Below are positions 36,532 to 46,753 of a stretch of 64,000 nucleotides of DNA, piece by piece. Both the position numbers and the translations under genes were made by a program. Position 1 is the first letter of the stretch. The number at the start of each line of letters is the position of its first letter. A model generated the notes under the pieces. The model did no database searches. It saw nothing but the letters and a program-made list of their open reading frames with translations, and was not told where the DNA came from. This DNA is from Bacteroidia bacterium (GTDB lineage Bacteria; Bacteroidota; Bacteroidia; M30B66): assembly GCA_018401705.1 (NCBI GenBank), contig JAGYKL010000009.1, positions 1 to 64,000 on the forward strand, given 5' to 3'.

Positions 36532-39069
36532 TTAATGAATCACACTTATCTTAAATACTCCAATTTGCTTGTTTTGGGCATCTTGGAGGCTCAGGAAGTA
36601 AAAACCTTTTGCTACCTGATTTAGAGGAACTCTCATGGTCTGAACTCCAGATGAATAATTACCAGAGTTTTGCCATATGAGCTGTCCGCTTGTGGTGGTT
36701 AAAGAGCTTATAATTTTTTGTGATGACTTTAAGTTAAGGTTGATTGCCACAAATTCATTGGCAGGATTTGGGAATGGATTTCCTAAGGTAGCATCCTGCT
36801 GTTGAGCAACAGCAGTGATTTCATCACCCATTACCAATTCAATACTTACTCCGGGAGTTTCTCCTGAAAGCGTAAATTCAACTGGGATACATACCATTCC
36901 AGGAACATCTGCCATAAGACGATAAGTACCAAAAGCTAAGTTGCTAAAAGCGAATTCTCCATTTTCAGTTGAAAGCTGGTGCTTTTGAGGATTGCCTGAT
37001 AGATTAAGTACAAAAATATCTGCATCAGATATGAGGCTGGCTGCAGAACCTGCAACACCGCTCAAACGGTATGGGCCATCATCAATGTTTCCATTTACCC
37101 AACCATCGCCACCAGGATTGTCAGAATAAATAAGGGAGATATTGTATGTAAAACCGCTTTCGTTTACTACTGCCGGTTCAGCATCGAACCAGTAAAACTG
37201 GCTTCCAAAATAAGTAGGAACATATTGTCCGTAGTATTCTGATTGTGTGTTCAAGCCTGCTTTAATAAGATAAACACCTTCGCTAACATCAGTAAACATA
37301 TAGTATCCAAAAGAATCAATTGGAGTAGTTTGAATTAGCTCAACAGCGGAAGACGTTTGGTCGAAAGAAAACAGCTTTGCAGAACCTATATCGGCATAAT
37401 TTGCTCCAGCAAAAACCTGTCCTCCAATTGTATAATTCTGAGGACTCACCGGAGGCACATAAAATGTTTCGCAATAGGTGCTCTCACAATCTTGAGTAAT
37501 AACAGTAAGACATATTAGATAAGGTCCTGATTGCTCATAATTATGCTCTGCATTTAAGGAAGAGGCAGTTGTACCGTCGCCAAAATCCCATAAATATGAT
37601 GCATCAGTATTATTTGTAAAACTTTGATTCTCACAAATAACTCTGAAAGGATTGAATTGTGAAATAGAAGCTGCAAAGTAAGCTTCACAAGAAGCAGTAT
37701 CCTGAGCTACATAAACATATGTGCAAAGTGAATCGGCGCAGTTTGGAGAATAAACATAATGGCAAACAAGATAATTTCCTGCTTGATTTAGCTGAAACTG
37801 AGGATTGGCTGAATATTGAGTTTCGTAGCCGTTTATAACCCAAGCATGTTCAACCTGAGTGGCAGGAGGCACATCTACAGAATGAAGAGTAACTGAATAA
37901 ATTCCTTCCTCTGTAACATTATCAATGCTATAATCAAAAGATGCATTACAATCGCTGTTGCTATTTCCGCTTACTTCAACGGGAATACAATACGTATCGG
38001 TGCAACCGGAAGTGGTCACAGTTAAGCAAACAGTGTAAACTCCTGCTTCTGGAAAAGTATGTTCGGCATTCATAGAAGTTGCGATGTTATTATCGCCAAA
38101 ATCCCAGAAGTATGTGGCATCCGATTCAGTATATGAATCATCCATAAGGATAACTCTCAAAGGATTTGAATTTGAGATTTCCCAATTGAAATATGCTTGA
38201 CAACCTTGAGGTAAAGTATCATTACTGATTACAACCTCCTGACATGAAATATCCTCACAATTTGCAGTACTTACGTTAAAACAGACTAAATGATTGCCTG
38301 GTGTTAAACTTAAAGTTGGTGTTTCAAAATTGTCGGAAATCAAAGTTCCATCCACCGACCAGGTGTAATTTGCCTCGTTAATAAGGGGAAATGAAGGAAA
38401 TACATCTATCCCTAAACCTCCAGCAACATATTCTATCTGGAAAGTTGCATTACAATCAACAGGATCTGCAGTAACAACAACTATTGTACAATAGGTATCA
38501 GTGCAATTATCTTTAGTTACAGTTAAGCAAACTTCGTAGTTACCCGACGCTGGAAATGTGTGCTCTGTATTTGCTGTAGAAGCAGTTTCGCCATCTCCAA
38601 AGTCCCAGAAATAAGTAGCTCCATCTGCAACATATGAATCATCCATAAAAACACCCCTTAAAGGGTTATTATTTGAAATAGTCCAATTAAAGAATGCCTG
38701 ACAACCTCCAAGTGGATTGCCGCAAACTTCAAAATTCACAACAGCTTCATCAACAGTTCCCTGATTATTTGAAATAGTGTCTGCTAAAATTGCATTTGAA
38801 CAAGAGTCCTGAACATAAACAACAAATTCCTGATTAGGCCCGGTTACACTGCCGTTTTCTATAACGATGATATACCAACCGTTGTCATTTGTAAGGGTTT
38901 CAATTACAGTAGACCCATTATCTCCTGAAACATGAACAGGGTAATCAAAAAAGGCAAGACCTGAATTGGCATCAGTTACATATCCACTAATAGTTAGTGA
39001 ATTGATTGTTTGTGACTTTGCAGCGAAAATGCTAAGAGTGAAAACTAAAAGCAAGAGAAGCTTTTTCAT
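36532..39069 (-). CDS. large PKD-repeat T9SS-secreted surface protein
   Basis: An 845-residue exported protein with signal MKKLLLLLVFTLSIFAAKSQ. An initial carboxypeptidase-like (SGYVTDANSG) domain is followed by several PKD domains, each with WDFGD(G/N) and EHTFP or EHNYE motifs and flanking Cys pairs (CQAFFNWTISN-type openings). A second CarboxypepD_reg-like stretch and a T9SS sorting domain (NPFPNPANEFVAINLNL to GFYFLSLQD) close it. PKD domains are common in adhesins and polymer-binding proteins; the ligand is unknown. Three of the PKD units are near copies of each other, showing recent internal duplication. Single gene with its own terminator. Confidence 0.92.
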   Translation of the reverse strand: MKKLLLLLVFTLSIFAAKSQTINSLTISGYVTDANSGLAFFDYPVHVSGDNGSTVIETLTNDNGWYIIVIENGSVTGPNQEFVVYVQDSCSNAILADTISNNQGTVDEAVVNFEVCGNPLGGCQAFFNWTISNNNPLRGVFMDDSYVADGATYFWDFGDGETASTANTEHTFPASGNYEVCLTVTKDNCTDTYCTIVVVTADPVDCNATFQIEYVAGGLGIDVFPSFPLINEANYTWSVDGTLISDNFETPTLSLTPGNHLVCFNVSTANCEDISCQEVVISNDTLPQGCQAYFNWEISNSNPLRVILMDDSYTESDATYFWDFGDNNIATSMNAEHTFPEAGVYTVCLTVTTSGCTDTYCIPVEVSGNSNSDCNASFDYSIDNVTEEGIYSVTLHSVDVPPATQVEHAWVINGYETQYSANPQFQLNQAGNYLVCHYVYSPNCADSLCTYVYVAQDTASCEAYFAASISQFNPFRVICENQSFTNNTDASYLWDFGDGTTASSLNAEHNYEQSGPYLICLTVITQDCESTYCETFYVPPVSPQNYTIGGQVFAGANYADIGSAKLFSFDQTSSAVELIQTTPIDSFGYYMFTDVSEGVYLIKAGLNTQSEYYGQYVPTYFGSQFYWFDAEPAVVNESGFTYNISLIYSDNPGGDGWVNGNIDDGPYRLSGVAGSAASLISDADIFVLNLSGNPQKHQLSTENGEFAFSNLAFGTYRLMADVPGMVCIPVEFTLSGETPGVSIELVMGDEITAVAQQQDATLGNPFPNPANEFVAINLNLKSSQKIISSLTTTSGQLIWQNSGNYSSGVQTMRVPLNQVAKGFYFLSLQDAQNKQIGVFKISVIH

Positions 39070-39243
39070 ATAATTTAAATATTTACACTACAAATGTGTT
39101 CAATAACTATGAATCAATCAATAAAACCCTGATGCGCTCTTACGCAGTCAGGAAGAAATATAATAGAACATCAATTACATTCATGTTTAACAAACTGCTT
39201 AGATTTCAGGAAAAACGGCTGTATTTAATAAGATGCTTTTTAA

Positions 39244-39251
39244 TACTTTTG
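39244..39251 (+). promoter_or_regulatory. -7 element TACTTTTG, 4 bases before ATG
   Basis: A perfect TAnnTTTG ends four bases before the ATG at 39256, predicting a leaderless transcript. Confidence 0.5.
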
Positions 39252-39255
39252 CCTC

Positions 39256-40029
39256 ATGTTGCAGGTCGTTACTAGTTACTTCCAATACGCCGTCAAAGTA
39301 AAAAACCTGCACAGGGTTCATTCTCCATTTGTGTATGATTTGTATGAGGACTGTATTAAGTCGAAACGAAATTATTACGCTTTCAATAGAATTGAGAAAC
39401 GTAGAACAGCACTTCTATCTGACACAAGACGAATAAGTGACCCTGACCCAGGAGCTGGCAACAGAAAAGGAAAAAGCTTTAAAATAAAAGACATCGCAGC
39501 AAAGAGTTTGATTGAACCAAAAGGAGGGCGCTTTCTCTTTGAATTATGTAAAAAACTTGAATGCAAAAATGTTCTTGAATTAGGCAGTTCACTTGGCATT
39601 TCAGCATCTTATTTGGCAGCGTTTGATAGTAATTGTAAAGTCCAAACGGTTGAAGGCCGACCTACGATTGCTGAAATTGCGATTGAGACTTTTAGTTCGT
39701 TAAATTTGAAAAACATTGAACTTCACTCAGGATTATTTGATGAAGTTCTTCCTAAAATATTAAGCACCAAACCATCTTTTGATTTAGTGTATCTTGATGG
39801 CAACCATAGGTTGGATGCTACATTGAGATATGTTAAACAACTGCTTCCATATCTACACACTCAAAGCGTAATTATTGTGGATGACATTAGATGGAGTGAT
39901 GAAATGTGGAATGCTTGGAAAAAATTACAAACAATGGATGAATTTCATGTGAGCATAGATTTGCTTAAAATGGGCTTGCTTTTTACTCGTCCTTTTCAAG
40001 CAAGACAAAATTTCACATTATATTTTTAG
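39256..40029 (+). CDS. class I SAM-dependent methyltransferase
   Basis: A 257-residue Rossmann-fold methyltransferase. VLELGSSLGISASYLA is motif I, VQTVEGRPTIAEIA the acidic loop, and FDLVYLDGNHR and VIIVDDIRWSDEMW the later core motifs; the layout resembles O-methyltransferase family 3 enzymes (COMT-like). The N-terminus RVHSPFVYDLYEDCIK is typical of a Bacteroidota subgroup of unknown substrate. Possibly co-transcribed with the ABC ATPase 68 bases downstream. Confidence 0.88.
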   Translation: MLQVVTSYFQYAVKVKNLHRVHSPFVYDLYEDCIKSKRNYYAFNRIEKRRTALLSDTRRISDPDPGAGNRKGKSFKIKDIAAKSLIEPKGGRFLFELCKKLECKNVLELGSSLGISASYLAAFDSNCKVQTVEGRPTIAEIAIETFSSLNLKNIELHSGLFDEVLPKILSTKPSFDLVYLDGNHRLDATLRYVKQLLPYLHTQSVIIVDDIRWSDEMWNAWKKLQTMDEFHVSIDLLKMGLLFTRPFQARQNFTLYF

Positions 40030-40097
40030 GAATGAACTACATGCATTACTTTGTCGTTGTATCATATTAATGTAGGTTTGAAATCTAAATAAGTACT

Positions 40098-40808
40098 TTG
40101 GAAACTGTTATTAAAATTCGCAAAATCGTTAGGAATTTCAAGCTTGGCTCTGAAACAATTAAGGTTTTACGCGAAATAGATTTGGATATTGAAAAAGGAG
40201 AATACGTTGCATTGATGGGGCCTTCTGGTTCTGGAAAGTCAACCCTGATGAATATCTTAGGTTGTTTAGACACACCCACAAGTGGGGAATATGAATTAAA
40301 TGGCCAGATAGTATCTAAGCTTGACGACAATGAGCTTGCAGACATTAGAAATAAAGAAATCGGGTTTATATTTCAAACATTCAACTTACTGCCGCGGTCG
40401 ACTGCTCTTGACAATGTTATATTACCATTGATTTATGCCGGAAAATCTAAGACTGAAAGAGATACAATGGCTCGCAAAGCTTTAGATCAAGTGGGTTTGA
40501 GCGACAGAATTACGCATAAGCCAAATGAGTTATCGGGTGGGCAAAGGCAGCGAGTTGCCATTGCAAGAGCTTTGGTGAACAACCCTTCGATTTTGTTGGC
40601 TGATGAGCCAACAGGAAATTTAGATAGTAAAACATCTGTTGAAATCATGGGTTTACTGCATGATATTCACCAAAGTGGCAATACGATAATTATTGTAACT
40701 CACGAGGAAGATATTGCTCAACATGCACATCGAATAATTCGACTTCGTGATGGAATTATCGAAGATGACTACAGAAATACAGATATTAAAGTATATCAGA
40801 AAGCTTGA
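40098..40808 (+). CDS. ABC transporter ATP-binding protein (LolD/MacB type)
   Basis: A 236-residue ATPase with Walker [11 protein letters not shown]-loop FQTFNLLP, signature [15 protein letters not shown], Walker [14 protein letters not shown] and the H-loop VTHE. The [12 protein letters not shown] region marks the LolD/MacB/FtsE-like subfamily that works with FtsX/MacB-type permeases. The start is TTG at 40098: no ATG occurs before Walker A, and TTG gives the family length. No permease gene is adjacent, so the partner is elsewhere. Function could be lipoprotein release or efflux. Confidence 0.9.
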   Translation: METVIKIRKIVRNFKLGSETIKVLREIDLDIEKGEYVALMGPSGSGKSTLMNILGCLDTPTSGEYELNGQIVSKLDDNELADIRNKEIGFIFQTFNLLPRSTALDNVILPLIYAGKSKTERDTMARKALDQVGLSDRITHKPNELSGGQRQRVAIARALVNNPSILLADEPTGNLDSKTSVEIMGLLHDIHQSGNTIIIVTHEEDIAQHAHRIIRLRDGIIEDDYRNTDIKVYQKA

Positions 40809-40838
40809 ACAAGCAGCTTACAGAAACGTTGTCTGAGA

Positions 40839-41387
40839 ATGAAAATTTATACCAAAACCGGAGATTCAGGTAAAACATCACTTTTAGGAGGAAGTAGAGT
40901 ACCTAAACATCATTTAAGAATTGAGTCTTATGGAACTTTGGATGAACTAAATTCTCATGTAGGGTTCTTAAGAGATTATTCTTTAGGAGATGAGATTACT
41001 GAGGAACTGCTTGAGATTCAGGATAGACTTTTTACTCTTGGCTCTCTATTAGCGTCTGAACCTGGCAAGAGCAAAGTGAAAATTCCGGAGATTACAGAAA
41101 AGGATGTTCTTTTTCTAGAAAAAGCTATGGATTTGATGAATGAAACACTCCCTGACATGCGTCATTTTGTGCTTCCTGGCGGGCATCATGCTGTTTCATC
41201 TTGCCATATAGCAAGGTGTGTATGCAGAAGAGCTGAGAGAATAATTGTGCATCTTTCAGAAGAGAGTGAAGTACCATCAATTGTGCTGGAATATTTGAAT
41301 CGTTTATCGGATTACCTCTTTGTTTTGGCTCGAAAAATCACTTTTGATTTGGCTGTAATTGAAACTCCCTGGAAACCAAGGATGTAA
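40839..41387 (+). CDS. PduO-type cob(I)alamin adenosyltransferase
   Basis: A 182-residue enzyme that attaches the adenosyl group from ATP to corrinoid cobalt. MKIYTKTGDSGKTSLLGG is the ATP-binding N-terminal signature, SYGTLDELNSHVG the second motif, and CRRAERIIVHL carries the conserved Arg. It converts salvaged vitamin B12 to the coenzyme form; no de novo cobalamin genes are nearby. 30 bases behind the ABC ATPase. Confidence 0.93.
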   Translation: MKIYTKTGDSGKTSLLGGSRVPKHHLRIESYGTLDELNSHVGFLRDYSLGDEITEELLEIQDRLFTLGSLLASEPGKSKVKIPEITEKDVLFLEKAMDLMNETLPDMRHFVLPGGHHAVSSCHIARCVCRRAERIIVHLSEESEVPSIVLEYLNRLSDYLFVLARKITFDLAVIETPWKPRM

Positions 41388-41424
41388 AATTTCAAACTTA
41401 ACGTTAAACCAATGCAGGAATTTA

Positions 41425-41432
41425 TATTTTTG
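41425..41432 (+). promoter_or_regulatory. -7 element TATTTTTG upstream of DUF2795 gene
   Basis: A perfect TAnnTTTG 74 bases before the ATG at 41507; no clear -33 box. Confidence 0.35.
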
Positions 41433-41506
41433 CGGAAAGTTGAAAAACGAACCCAATCCAACAAATTGACGTAATTCAACGTTAACCATCAAAAATACTT
41501 AAGGTT

Positions 41507-41728
41507 ATGTACTGGACACTCGAACTAGCCTCCTATCTGGAAGATGCTCCTTGGCCGGCGACAAAAGATGAATTAATTGACTTCGGAATCCGTTCAGGAG
41601 CCCCTCTTGAGGTTATTGAAAATCTTCAGGAGATTGAAGATGAAGGAGAATCATATGAAAGCATAGATGAAATCTGGCCGGATTATCCTACTAAGGAGGA
41701 CTTCTTCTTCAACGAGGACGAATATTGA
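41507..41728 (+). CDS. DUF2795 domain-containing small acidic protein
   Basis: A 73-residue, very acidic cytoplasmic protein. MYWTLELASYLEDAPWPATKDELIDFGIRSG matches the DUF2795 pattern common in Bacteroidota, whose function is unknown; the C-terminus DEIWPDYPTKEDFFFNEDEY is strongly acidic and aromatic. It is intact, with a strong terminator behind it. It stands between the adenosyltransferase and the converging pseudouridine synthase. Confidence 0.88.
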   Translation: MYWTLELASYLEDAPWPATKDELIDFGIRSGAPLEVIENLQEIEDEGESYESIDEIWPDYPTKEDFFFNEDEY

Positions 41729-41750
41729 TTTTAAAGATTATTCTTTATGG

Positions 41751-41782
41751 AGCGCAAGTCATAGAAAGGCTTGCGCTTTTTT
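41751..41782 (+). terminator. terminator after DUF2795 gene
   Basis: AGCGCAAG (41751-41758) and CTTGCGCT (41770-41777) form an 8-bp stem, followed by TTTTTT. Confidence 0.9.
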
Positions 41783-41801
41783 GTTAAATAATTGACTCTA
41801 A

Positions 41802-42482
41802 TTAGATTTCTAATTTTAGCCAAGAATCAGTTCCGGGCAGCTTAGCTGAAACAGTAATTCTATCGCCGGTAACCGGCTGATTAAAACTCAGGGTTCTTGC
41901 ATGAAGGCAGATAGACCTGTCGGAATTTCCACGGCGAGCTCCATATTTAACATCTCCTTTTATAGGATGCCCTATTGCTGAGAGCTGAGCTCTAATTTGA
42001 TGATGACGGCCTGTGATAGGCTTTACCTCTAATAAAGTGTATCGATCGAAGACCTCTACAACTTCGTATGATAATTCCGAACGAAGTGAGTTAGCCACCT
42101 CATTAAGATGAGCTTTAGAGGTGTTTTTAGCTTCATTCTTTAACAAATAGTGAATTAGAGTCGCCTTTGTTTCTAAAGGTTTTCCTTCAACCAAAGCAAA
42201 ATATGTTTTCTGAACTTTTCTCTCTCTAAACTGCTCATTCAAACGCGAAAGCCCTTTGCTGGTTCTTGCTAGTAATACAAGTCCACTAACAGGTCTGTCG
42301 ATTCTATGAATCACTCCAATAAATGCCTTACCGGGTTTATTTAACAATGCGCTTAAATATTCAGCAACCTGCTCACTTAGAGGGATGTCGCCAGTCTTAT
42401 CGCCTTGCACAATCTCTCCAGGCAGCTTATTTACGGCTATTAAGTGATTGTCGGTATACAGCACCCTTGAAGCTATTTCCAT
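41802..42482 (-). CDS. RluA-family pseudouridine synthase
   Basis: A 226-residue enzyme that isomerises uridine in RNA. IHRIDRPVSGLVLLART is the catalytic motif with the conserved Asp, LLEVKPITGRHHQIRAQLS the uridine-binding loop, and ICLHARTLSFNQP the C-terminal strand. There is no S4 domain, so it is a short RluA/C-like member. It follows panB at 19 bases in the same direction. The RNA target cannot be told. Confidence 0.93.
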   Translation of the reverse strand: MEIASRVLYTDNHLIAVNKLPGEIVQGDKTGDIPLSEQVAEYLSALLNKPGKAFIGVIHRIDRPVSGLVLLARTSKGLSRLNEQFRERKVQKTYFALVEGKPLETKATLIHYLLKNEAKNTSKAHLNEVANSLRSELSYEVVEVFDRYTLLEVKPITGRHHQIRAQLSAIGHPIKGDVKYGARRGNSDRSICLHARTLSFNQPVTGDRITVSAKLPGTDSWLKLEI

Positions 42483-42501
42483 TCAGAGAGAAACGGGCAA
42501 A

Positions 42502-43317
42502 TTAGTACGATTCCTTGTCGTTAGGGAAATCCTTAGATTTCACATCCACAACATATTTTTCAATAGCACCAACAATTTGCTCATGTAAGTTGAGATATTT
42601 TCTTAAGAACCTAGGTTTGAATTCGGTATTTATCCCAAGCATATCGTGAAGAACGAGCACCTGACCATCAACTCCGCCTCCTGCTCCAATACCAATAATA
42701 GGAATAGTAAGCTCTGCAGCGACTCTTTCCGCCAGCTTTGCTGGGACCTTTTCTAATACAATGGCAAAGCATCCTGCTTGTTCAAGCAGATGAGCATCAT
42801 GGATAAGTTTATTGGCCTCTTCCTCTTCTTTGGCTCGCACAACGTATGTCCCAAATTTATAAATCGACTGTGGAGTTAACCCTAAATGCCCCATAACTGG
42901 AACTCCTGCACTTAAAATCCGCTTTACCGATTCTACGACTTCTTCTCCACCTTCAAGTTTTATTGCATGTGCTCCGGTTTCTTTCATCACCCGAATTGCA
43001 GATGTAAGAGCTTCTTTAGAATTTCCCTGATACGAGCCAAAAGGTAAATCAACCACTACCAATGCCCGATGAGCCCCTCTGATAACAGAGGATGCATGAT
43101 AGATCATTTGATCGAGTGTAATTGGCAAGGTTGTTTCGTGGCCAGCCATAACATTTGAAGCTGAATCGCCAACCAAAATGACATCAACTCCTCCAGCATC
43201 TACCATACGAGCCATAGAAAAATCGTAAGCCGTAAGCATTGAAATCTTCTCATTTCTTTGCTTCATTTCAAGCAAAGTCTTGGTAGTAACCCGTTTTATT
43301 TCTTTTTGTACAGACAT
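42502..43317 (-). CDS. panB: 3-methyl-2-oxobutanoate hydroxymethyltransferase
   Basis: A 271-residue enzyme, first committed step of pantothenate (coenzyme A) synthesis, transferring a hydroxymethyl group from 5,10-methylene-THF to alpha-ketoisovalerate. [36 protein letters not shown] and [13 protein letters not shown] with the metal and catalytic residues are all clear; [11 protein letters not shown] closes the barrel. Upstream gene of a likely two-gene unit with the RluA-type enzyme. Confidence 0.97.
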   Translation of the reverse strand: MSVQKEIKRVTTKTLLEMKQRNEKISMLTAYDFSMARMVDAGGVDVILVGDSASNVMAGHETTLPITLDQMIYHASSVIRGAHRALVVVDLPFGSYQGNSKEALTSAIRVMKETGAHAIKLEGGEEVVESVKRILSAGVPVMGHLGLTPQSIYKFGTYVVRAKEEEEANKLIHDAHLLEQAGCFAIVLEKVPAKLAERVAAELTIPIIGIGAGGGVDGQVLVLHDMLGINTEFKPRFLRKYLNLHEQIVGAIEKYVVDVKSKDFPNDKESY

Positions 43318-43372
43318 TTTTTAAAGCGATAAAGGGCAATATTAGTCATTTACAAAGAGTGCATGAAATTTC

Positions 43373-43380
43373 TACATTTG
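43373..43380 (+). promoter_or_regulatory. -7 element TACATTTG, 4 bases before ATG
   Basis: A perfect TAnnTTTG ends four bases before the ATG at 43385. Confidence 0.5.
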
Positions 43381-43384
43381 CGTT

Positions 43385-44401
43385 ATGAGAAATCTACTAA
43401 TAATTCTTCTTGCTTTTGTGATGATTTTTAGTTCATCATGCGAAAACGAAGTTGATATAAATGCACCTTGGAAAGAGACTCTTGTCGTATTTGGTTTACT
43501 TAATAAAGATGAGTCGACACATTATATCAGAATTAGCAAAGCTTTTTTAGGAGAGGGAGATGCTTTACAGTTTGCAACAGTTTATGACTCGTTATATATA
43601 GAGCCAAATGCTCTTGATGTTACCATTGAAGAAATCATTAACGATCAGGTTACAAGAACATTTACGCTTGAAGCAGACACTACAATAGCCAAGGAGCCTG
43701 GAATCTTTTCAAATCCATCTCAGGTACTATATAAATTTAATACACCAAGCGGTCAAGGTCTTAACCCATCAGCAGAGTACAATCTTAAGGTAAGAAACAA
43801 TCAATCGGGTAATGAAATAAGTAGCTCCACAGACATGGTAGGTTCAATTATTCTTTCACAGCCAGGAGCTTTTCTGACCGAAATTGGGATGTTTCCGCAA
43901 GCAACAACAAGTGTTAAAATAAAATCGGCATTAAATGGTAAGCTCTATGAGATTTTCATCTATTTCAAATACCGTGAGTACTATCTAAATAATCCGGGAG
44001 ATATAGTTGAGAAGCAAGTGGAGATTAACTTAGGACGAATTTCTCGTGAGAATACTAATAGCGGGGAAGAATTTACCAATACTATTGCCAATCAGGTAAT
44101 TTACCAAACCATAGCAAATACGCTAAGCAAATCAACCTCAACTAATCAGGTTGTGCGTTTTGCCGACAGTTTGAGGTTTGTAGTTAATGTTGGAAGTGTT
44201 GATCTTGAGACCTATTTATCGATTAACCAACCGAGCAATACCTTAGCTCAGGAACGTCCTACATATACTAACATTGATAATGGTATTGGATTATTCTCCT
44301 CGAGAACTAGTTTCACAAGAGGGTTTTACCTGAATGATGCTACAGTTGATTCATTGAGAAACAACTTTATAACTGAAGATCTCAACTTCCAATCGAGATA
44401 A
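43385..44401 (+). CDS. DUF4249 family lipoprotein
   Basis: A 338-residue lipoprotein: MRNLLIILLAFVMIFSSSC with Cys19 lipidated, then DINAPWKETLVVFGLLNKDESTHYIRISKAFLGEG, the DUF4249 opening. The rest is beta-rich. Many DUF4249 proteins are encoded beside TonB-dependent receptors; here no receptor is adjacent, so the partner is unknown. Start supported by the lipoprotein signal. Confidence 0.85.
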   Translation: MRNLLIILLAFVMIFSSSCENEVDINAPWKETLVVFGLLNKDESTHYIRISKAFLGEGDALQFATVYDSLYIEPNALDVTIEEIINDQVTRTFTLEADTTIAKEPGIFSNPSQVLYKFNTPSGQGLNPSAEYNLKVRNNQSGNEISSSTDMVGSIILSQPGAFLTEIGMFPQATTSVKIKSALNGKLYEIFIYFKYREYYLNNPGDIVEKQVEINLGRISRENTNSGEEFTNTIANQVIYQTIANTLSKSTSTNQVVRFADSLRFVVNVGSVDLETYLSINQPSNTLAQERPTYTNIDNGIGLFSSRTSFTRGFYLNDATVDSLRNNFITEDLNFQSR

Positions 44402-44548
44402 TCTGACTATTTGTCACCTTCTTTCTGACAAGTATCCAATTAATTTATTTGCAGTCTGTAATTGCGTCATAGAAATGGCCTGTGAAGCTGATGGCATGTT
44501 CATTGAAAAGAGCTTGACTATCAAAAACACACGAATAAATTAATTACA

Positions 44549-46462
44549 ATGGGAAAAATTATAGGCATAGACCTTGGTACGACCAACAGCTGTGTTGCAG
44601 TAATGGAAGGTAACGAACCGGTAGTAATACCAAATAGCGAGGGTAAAAGAACAACACCTTCAATAGTTGCTTTTCTTGACAAAGGCGAGCGCAAAGTAGG
44701 CGACCCAGCCAAACGTCAGGCAATCACCAACCCGACCAAGACTATATATTCAATTAAAAGATTTATGGGTAACAGCTTCTCTGAAGTTAGCACAGAAGTT
44801 TCGAGAGTACCTTATAAAGTTATAAAAGGCGATAATAATACGCCTCGTGTTCAGATTGACGATCGCAATTACACACCTCAGGAGATTTCTGCGATGGTTC
44901 TTCAAAAGATGAAGCAAACGGCTCAGGATTATCTTGGTCAAGACATTACAGAAGCAGTTATTACTGTTCCGGCATACTTTAATGATGCGCAGCGTCAGGC
45001 TACAAAAGAAGCGGGAGAAATTGCAGGACTTAAAGTGATGAGAATCATTAATGAGCCTACTGCAGCTGCCTTAGCTTATGGTCTTGACAAGAAGCATGAA
45101 GACATGAAAATCGTTGTTTTCGATTGCGGAGGAGGAACTCATGACGTTTCAATTCTTGAATTAGGAGATGGGGTGTTTGAAGTGAAATCAACCGATGGTG
45201 ATACACATTTAGGTGGAGATGACTTTGATCAAAAAATTATTGATTGGTTGGCTGATGAATTTGCTTCTAACGAAGGAGAAGGCTTAGATCTTCGTAAAGA
45301 TGCAATGGCACTTCAGCGCTTGAAGGAAGCGGCAGAGAAAGCTAAGATTGAATTATCAAGCTCGGCTTCTACAGAGATTAATTTACCATATGTAACGGCA
45401 ACTCAAACCGGACCAAAGCACTTGGTAAGAACTCTTACCAGAGCGAAGTTTGAGCAATTAGCTGACGATTTAATTAAGCGTACAATTGACCCTTGTAAAA
45501 AAGCACTTACTAATGCTGGATACTCAACTTCGGATATTGATGAGATTATTCTTGTAGGAGGATCTACTCGTATTCCTGCGGTTCAGGCTGCAGTTGAGAA
45601 GTTCTTTGGTAAAGCACCAAATAAAGGAGTAAATCCTGATGAAGTAGTTGCTATTGGTGCTGCTATTCAGGGTGGTGTTTTAACTGGAGAAGTAAAAGAT
45701 GTACTTCTACTGGATGTGACACCACTTTCTTTAGGAATTGAAACTATGGGTGGTGTGATGACTAAGCTAATAGAATCGAACACAACCATTCCGAGTAAGA
45801 AGTCTGAAGTGTTCTCGACGGCCAGTGATAATCAACCTTCAGTTGAGATTCACATCCTTCAAGGAGAGCGTCCGATGGCTGCGCAGAACCGTACAATTGG
45901 TCGTTTTCACTTAGATGGTATTCCACCTGCACCACGCGGTGTGCCTCAAATTGAAGTAACATTTGATATTGATGCAAACGGTATTCTTCATGTAGCTGCA
46001 AAAGATAAGGCAACAGGTAAAGAGCAAAAGATTCGCATTGAGGCTTCGTCAGGATTAAGTGATGAAGAAATCAAGAAAATGAAAGCTGATGCTGAAGCAA
46101 ATGCTGAAACAGATCGTAAAGCAAAGGAAGAAGCAGAAAAAGTGAATCAGGCTGACACATTGATTTTCCAAACAGAAAAGCAATTGAAAGAGTTTGGAGA
46201 TAAGATTCCTGCAGAAAAGAAAACTGCTATTGAATCAGCTTTAGAGACCTTAAAGACTGCTCATCAGAATCGTGATTTAGCTGGCATCGAAAGTGGCCTG
46301 GAGACTTTGAATGCGGCTTGGAGTGCCGCTTCTGAAGACATGTATAAAGCTACTCAAGAATCTGGTGCCGGAGATGCTCCAGGAGCAGGTGCTGATGGCA
46401 ATGCGAATGGACAGCCAGAAGTTACTGACGTTGACTTTGAGGAAGTAAAAGAAGATAAATAA
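44549..46462 (+). CDS. dnaK: chaperone DnaK (Hsp70)
   Basis: The 637-residue Hsp70 chaperone, which binds unfolded segments in an ATP-driven cycle with DnaJ and Grp[14 protein letters not shown] is the N-terminal phosphate loop, [15 protein letters not shown] the second (DCGGGTHD where many have DLGGGT), [10 protein letters not shown] the hinge, and [16 protein letters not shown] starts the substrate domain. It ends in an acidic EEVKEDK-type tail. dnaJ and grpE are not in the window. A terminator follows. Confidence 0.98.
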   Translation: MGKIIGIDLGTTNSCVAVMEGNEPVVIPNSEGKRTTPSIVAFLDKGERKVGDPAKRQAITNPTKTIYSIKRFMGNSFSEVSTEVSRVPYKVIKGDNNTPRVQIDDRNYTPQEISAMVLQKMKQTAQDYLGQDITEAVITVPAYFNDAQRQATKEAGEIAGLKVMRIINEPTAAALAYGLDKKHEDMKIVVFDCGGGTHDVSILELGDGVFEVKSTDGDTHLGGDDFDQKIIDWLADEFASNEGEGLDLRKDAMALQRLKEAAEKAKIELSSSASTEINLPYVTATQTGPKHLVRTLTRAKFEQLADDLIKRTIDPCKKALTNAGYSTSDIDEIILVGGSTRIPAVQAAVEKFFGKAPNKGVNPDEVVAIGAAIQGGVLTGEVKDVLLLDVTPLSLGIETMGGVMTKLIESNTTIPSKKSEVFSTASDNQPSVEIHILQGERPMAAQNRTIGRFHLDGIPPAPRGVPQIEVTFDIDANGILHVAAKDKATGKEQKIRIEASSGLSDEEIKKMKADAEANAETDRKAKEEAEKVNQADTLIFQTEKQLKEFGDKIPAEKKTAIESALETLKTAHQNRDLAGIESGLETLNAAWSAASEDMYKATQESGAGDAPGAGADGNANGQPEVTDVDFEEVKEDK

Positions 46463-46486
46463 TCTTATCGTTTACTAGATAAATGA

Positions 46487-46517
46487 AACCGTCATTCTTT
46501 AAAGAATGGCGGTTTTT
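46487..46517 (+). terminator. dnaK terminator
   Basis: AACCGTCATTCTTT and AAAGAATGGCGGTT (46487-46514) fold into a long stem with one G-T pair, followed by TTTT. Confidence 0.85.
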
Positions 46518-46587
46518 TATGTTCTCATATTTCAATTTATATGAAACCGTTAAAAGAACTCATTAAAATACTAAGCACTGGAAAAAT

Positions 46588-46622
46588 AAAAAACCCCGTA
46601 GTGTATGACACTTCGGGGTTTT
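46588..46622. terminator. second strong hairpin downstream of dnaK
   Basis: AAACCCCG (46591-46598) with CGGGGTTT (46614-46621), inner AGTGT/ACACT separated by a T-T mismatch and a three-base loop. A-run before and T-run after, so it could stop transcription from either side. No gene lies between it and the dnaK terminator. Confidence 0.6.
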
Positions 46623-46753
46623 CTCAGGACGTCTTAACCCAACATAATAACGACCTGAATCTTGCTTATTTATAAATGACAAGCAAGGTTTCTAACCTGA
46701 TAGCAAAATTGAAAAAAGCAATTGTAAATTCTATGAGTGCTACCACTCAAAAA

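Noticed and set aside
44408-44432. TTGTCA / TGACAA hairpin upstream of dnaK as a heat-shock CIRCE element
   Set aside because: The stem is six bases and does not match the CIRCE consensus; no T-tract for a terminator either.
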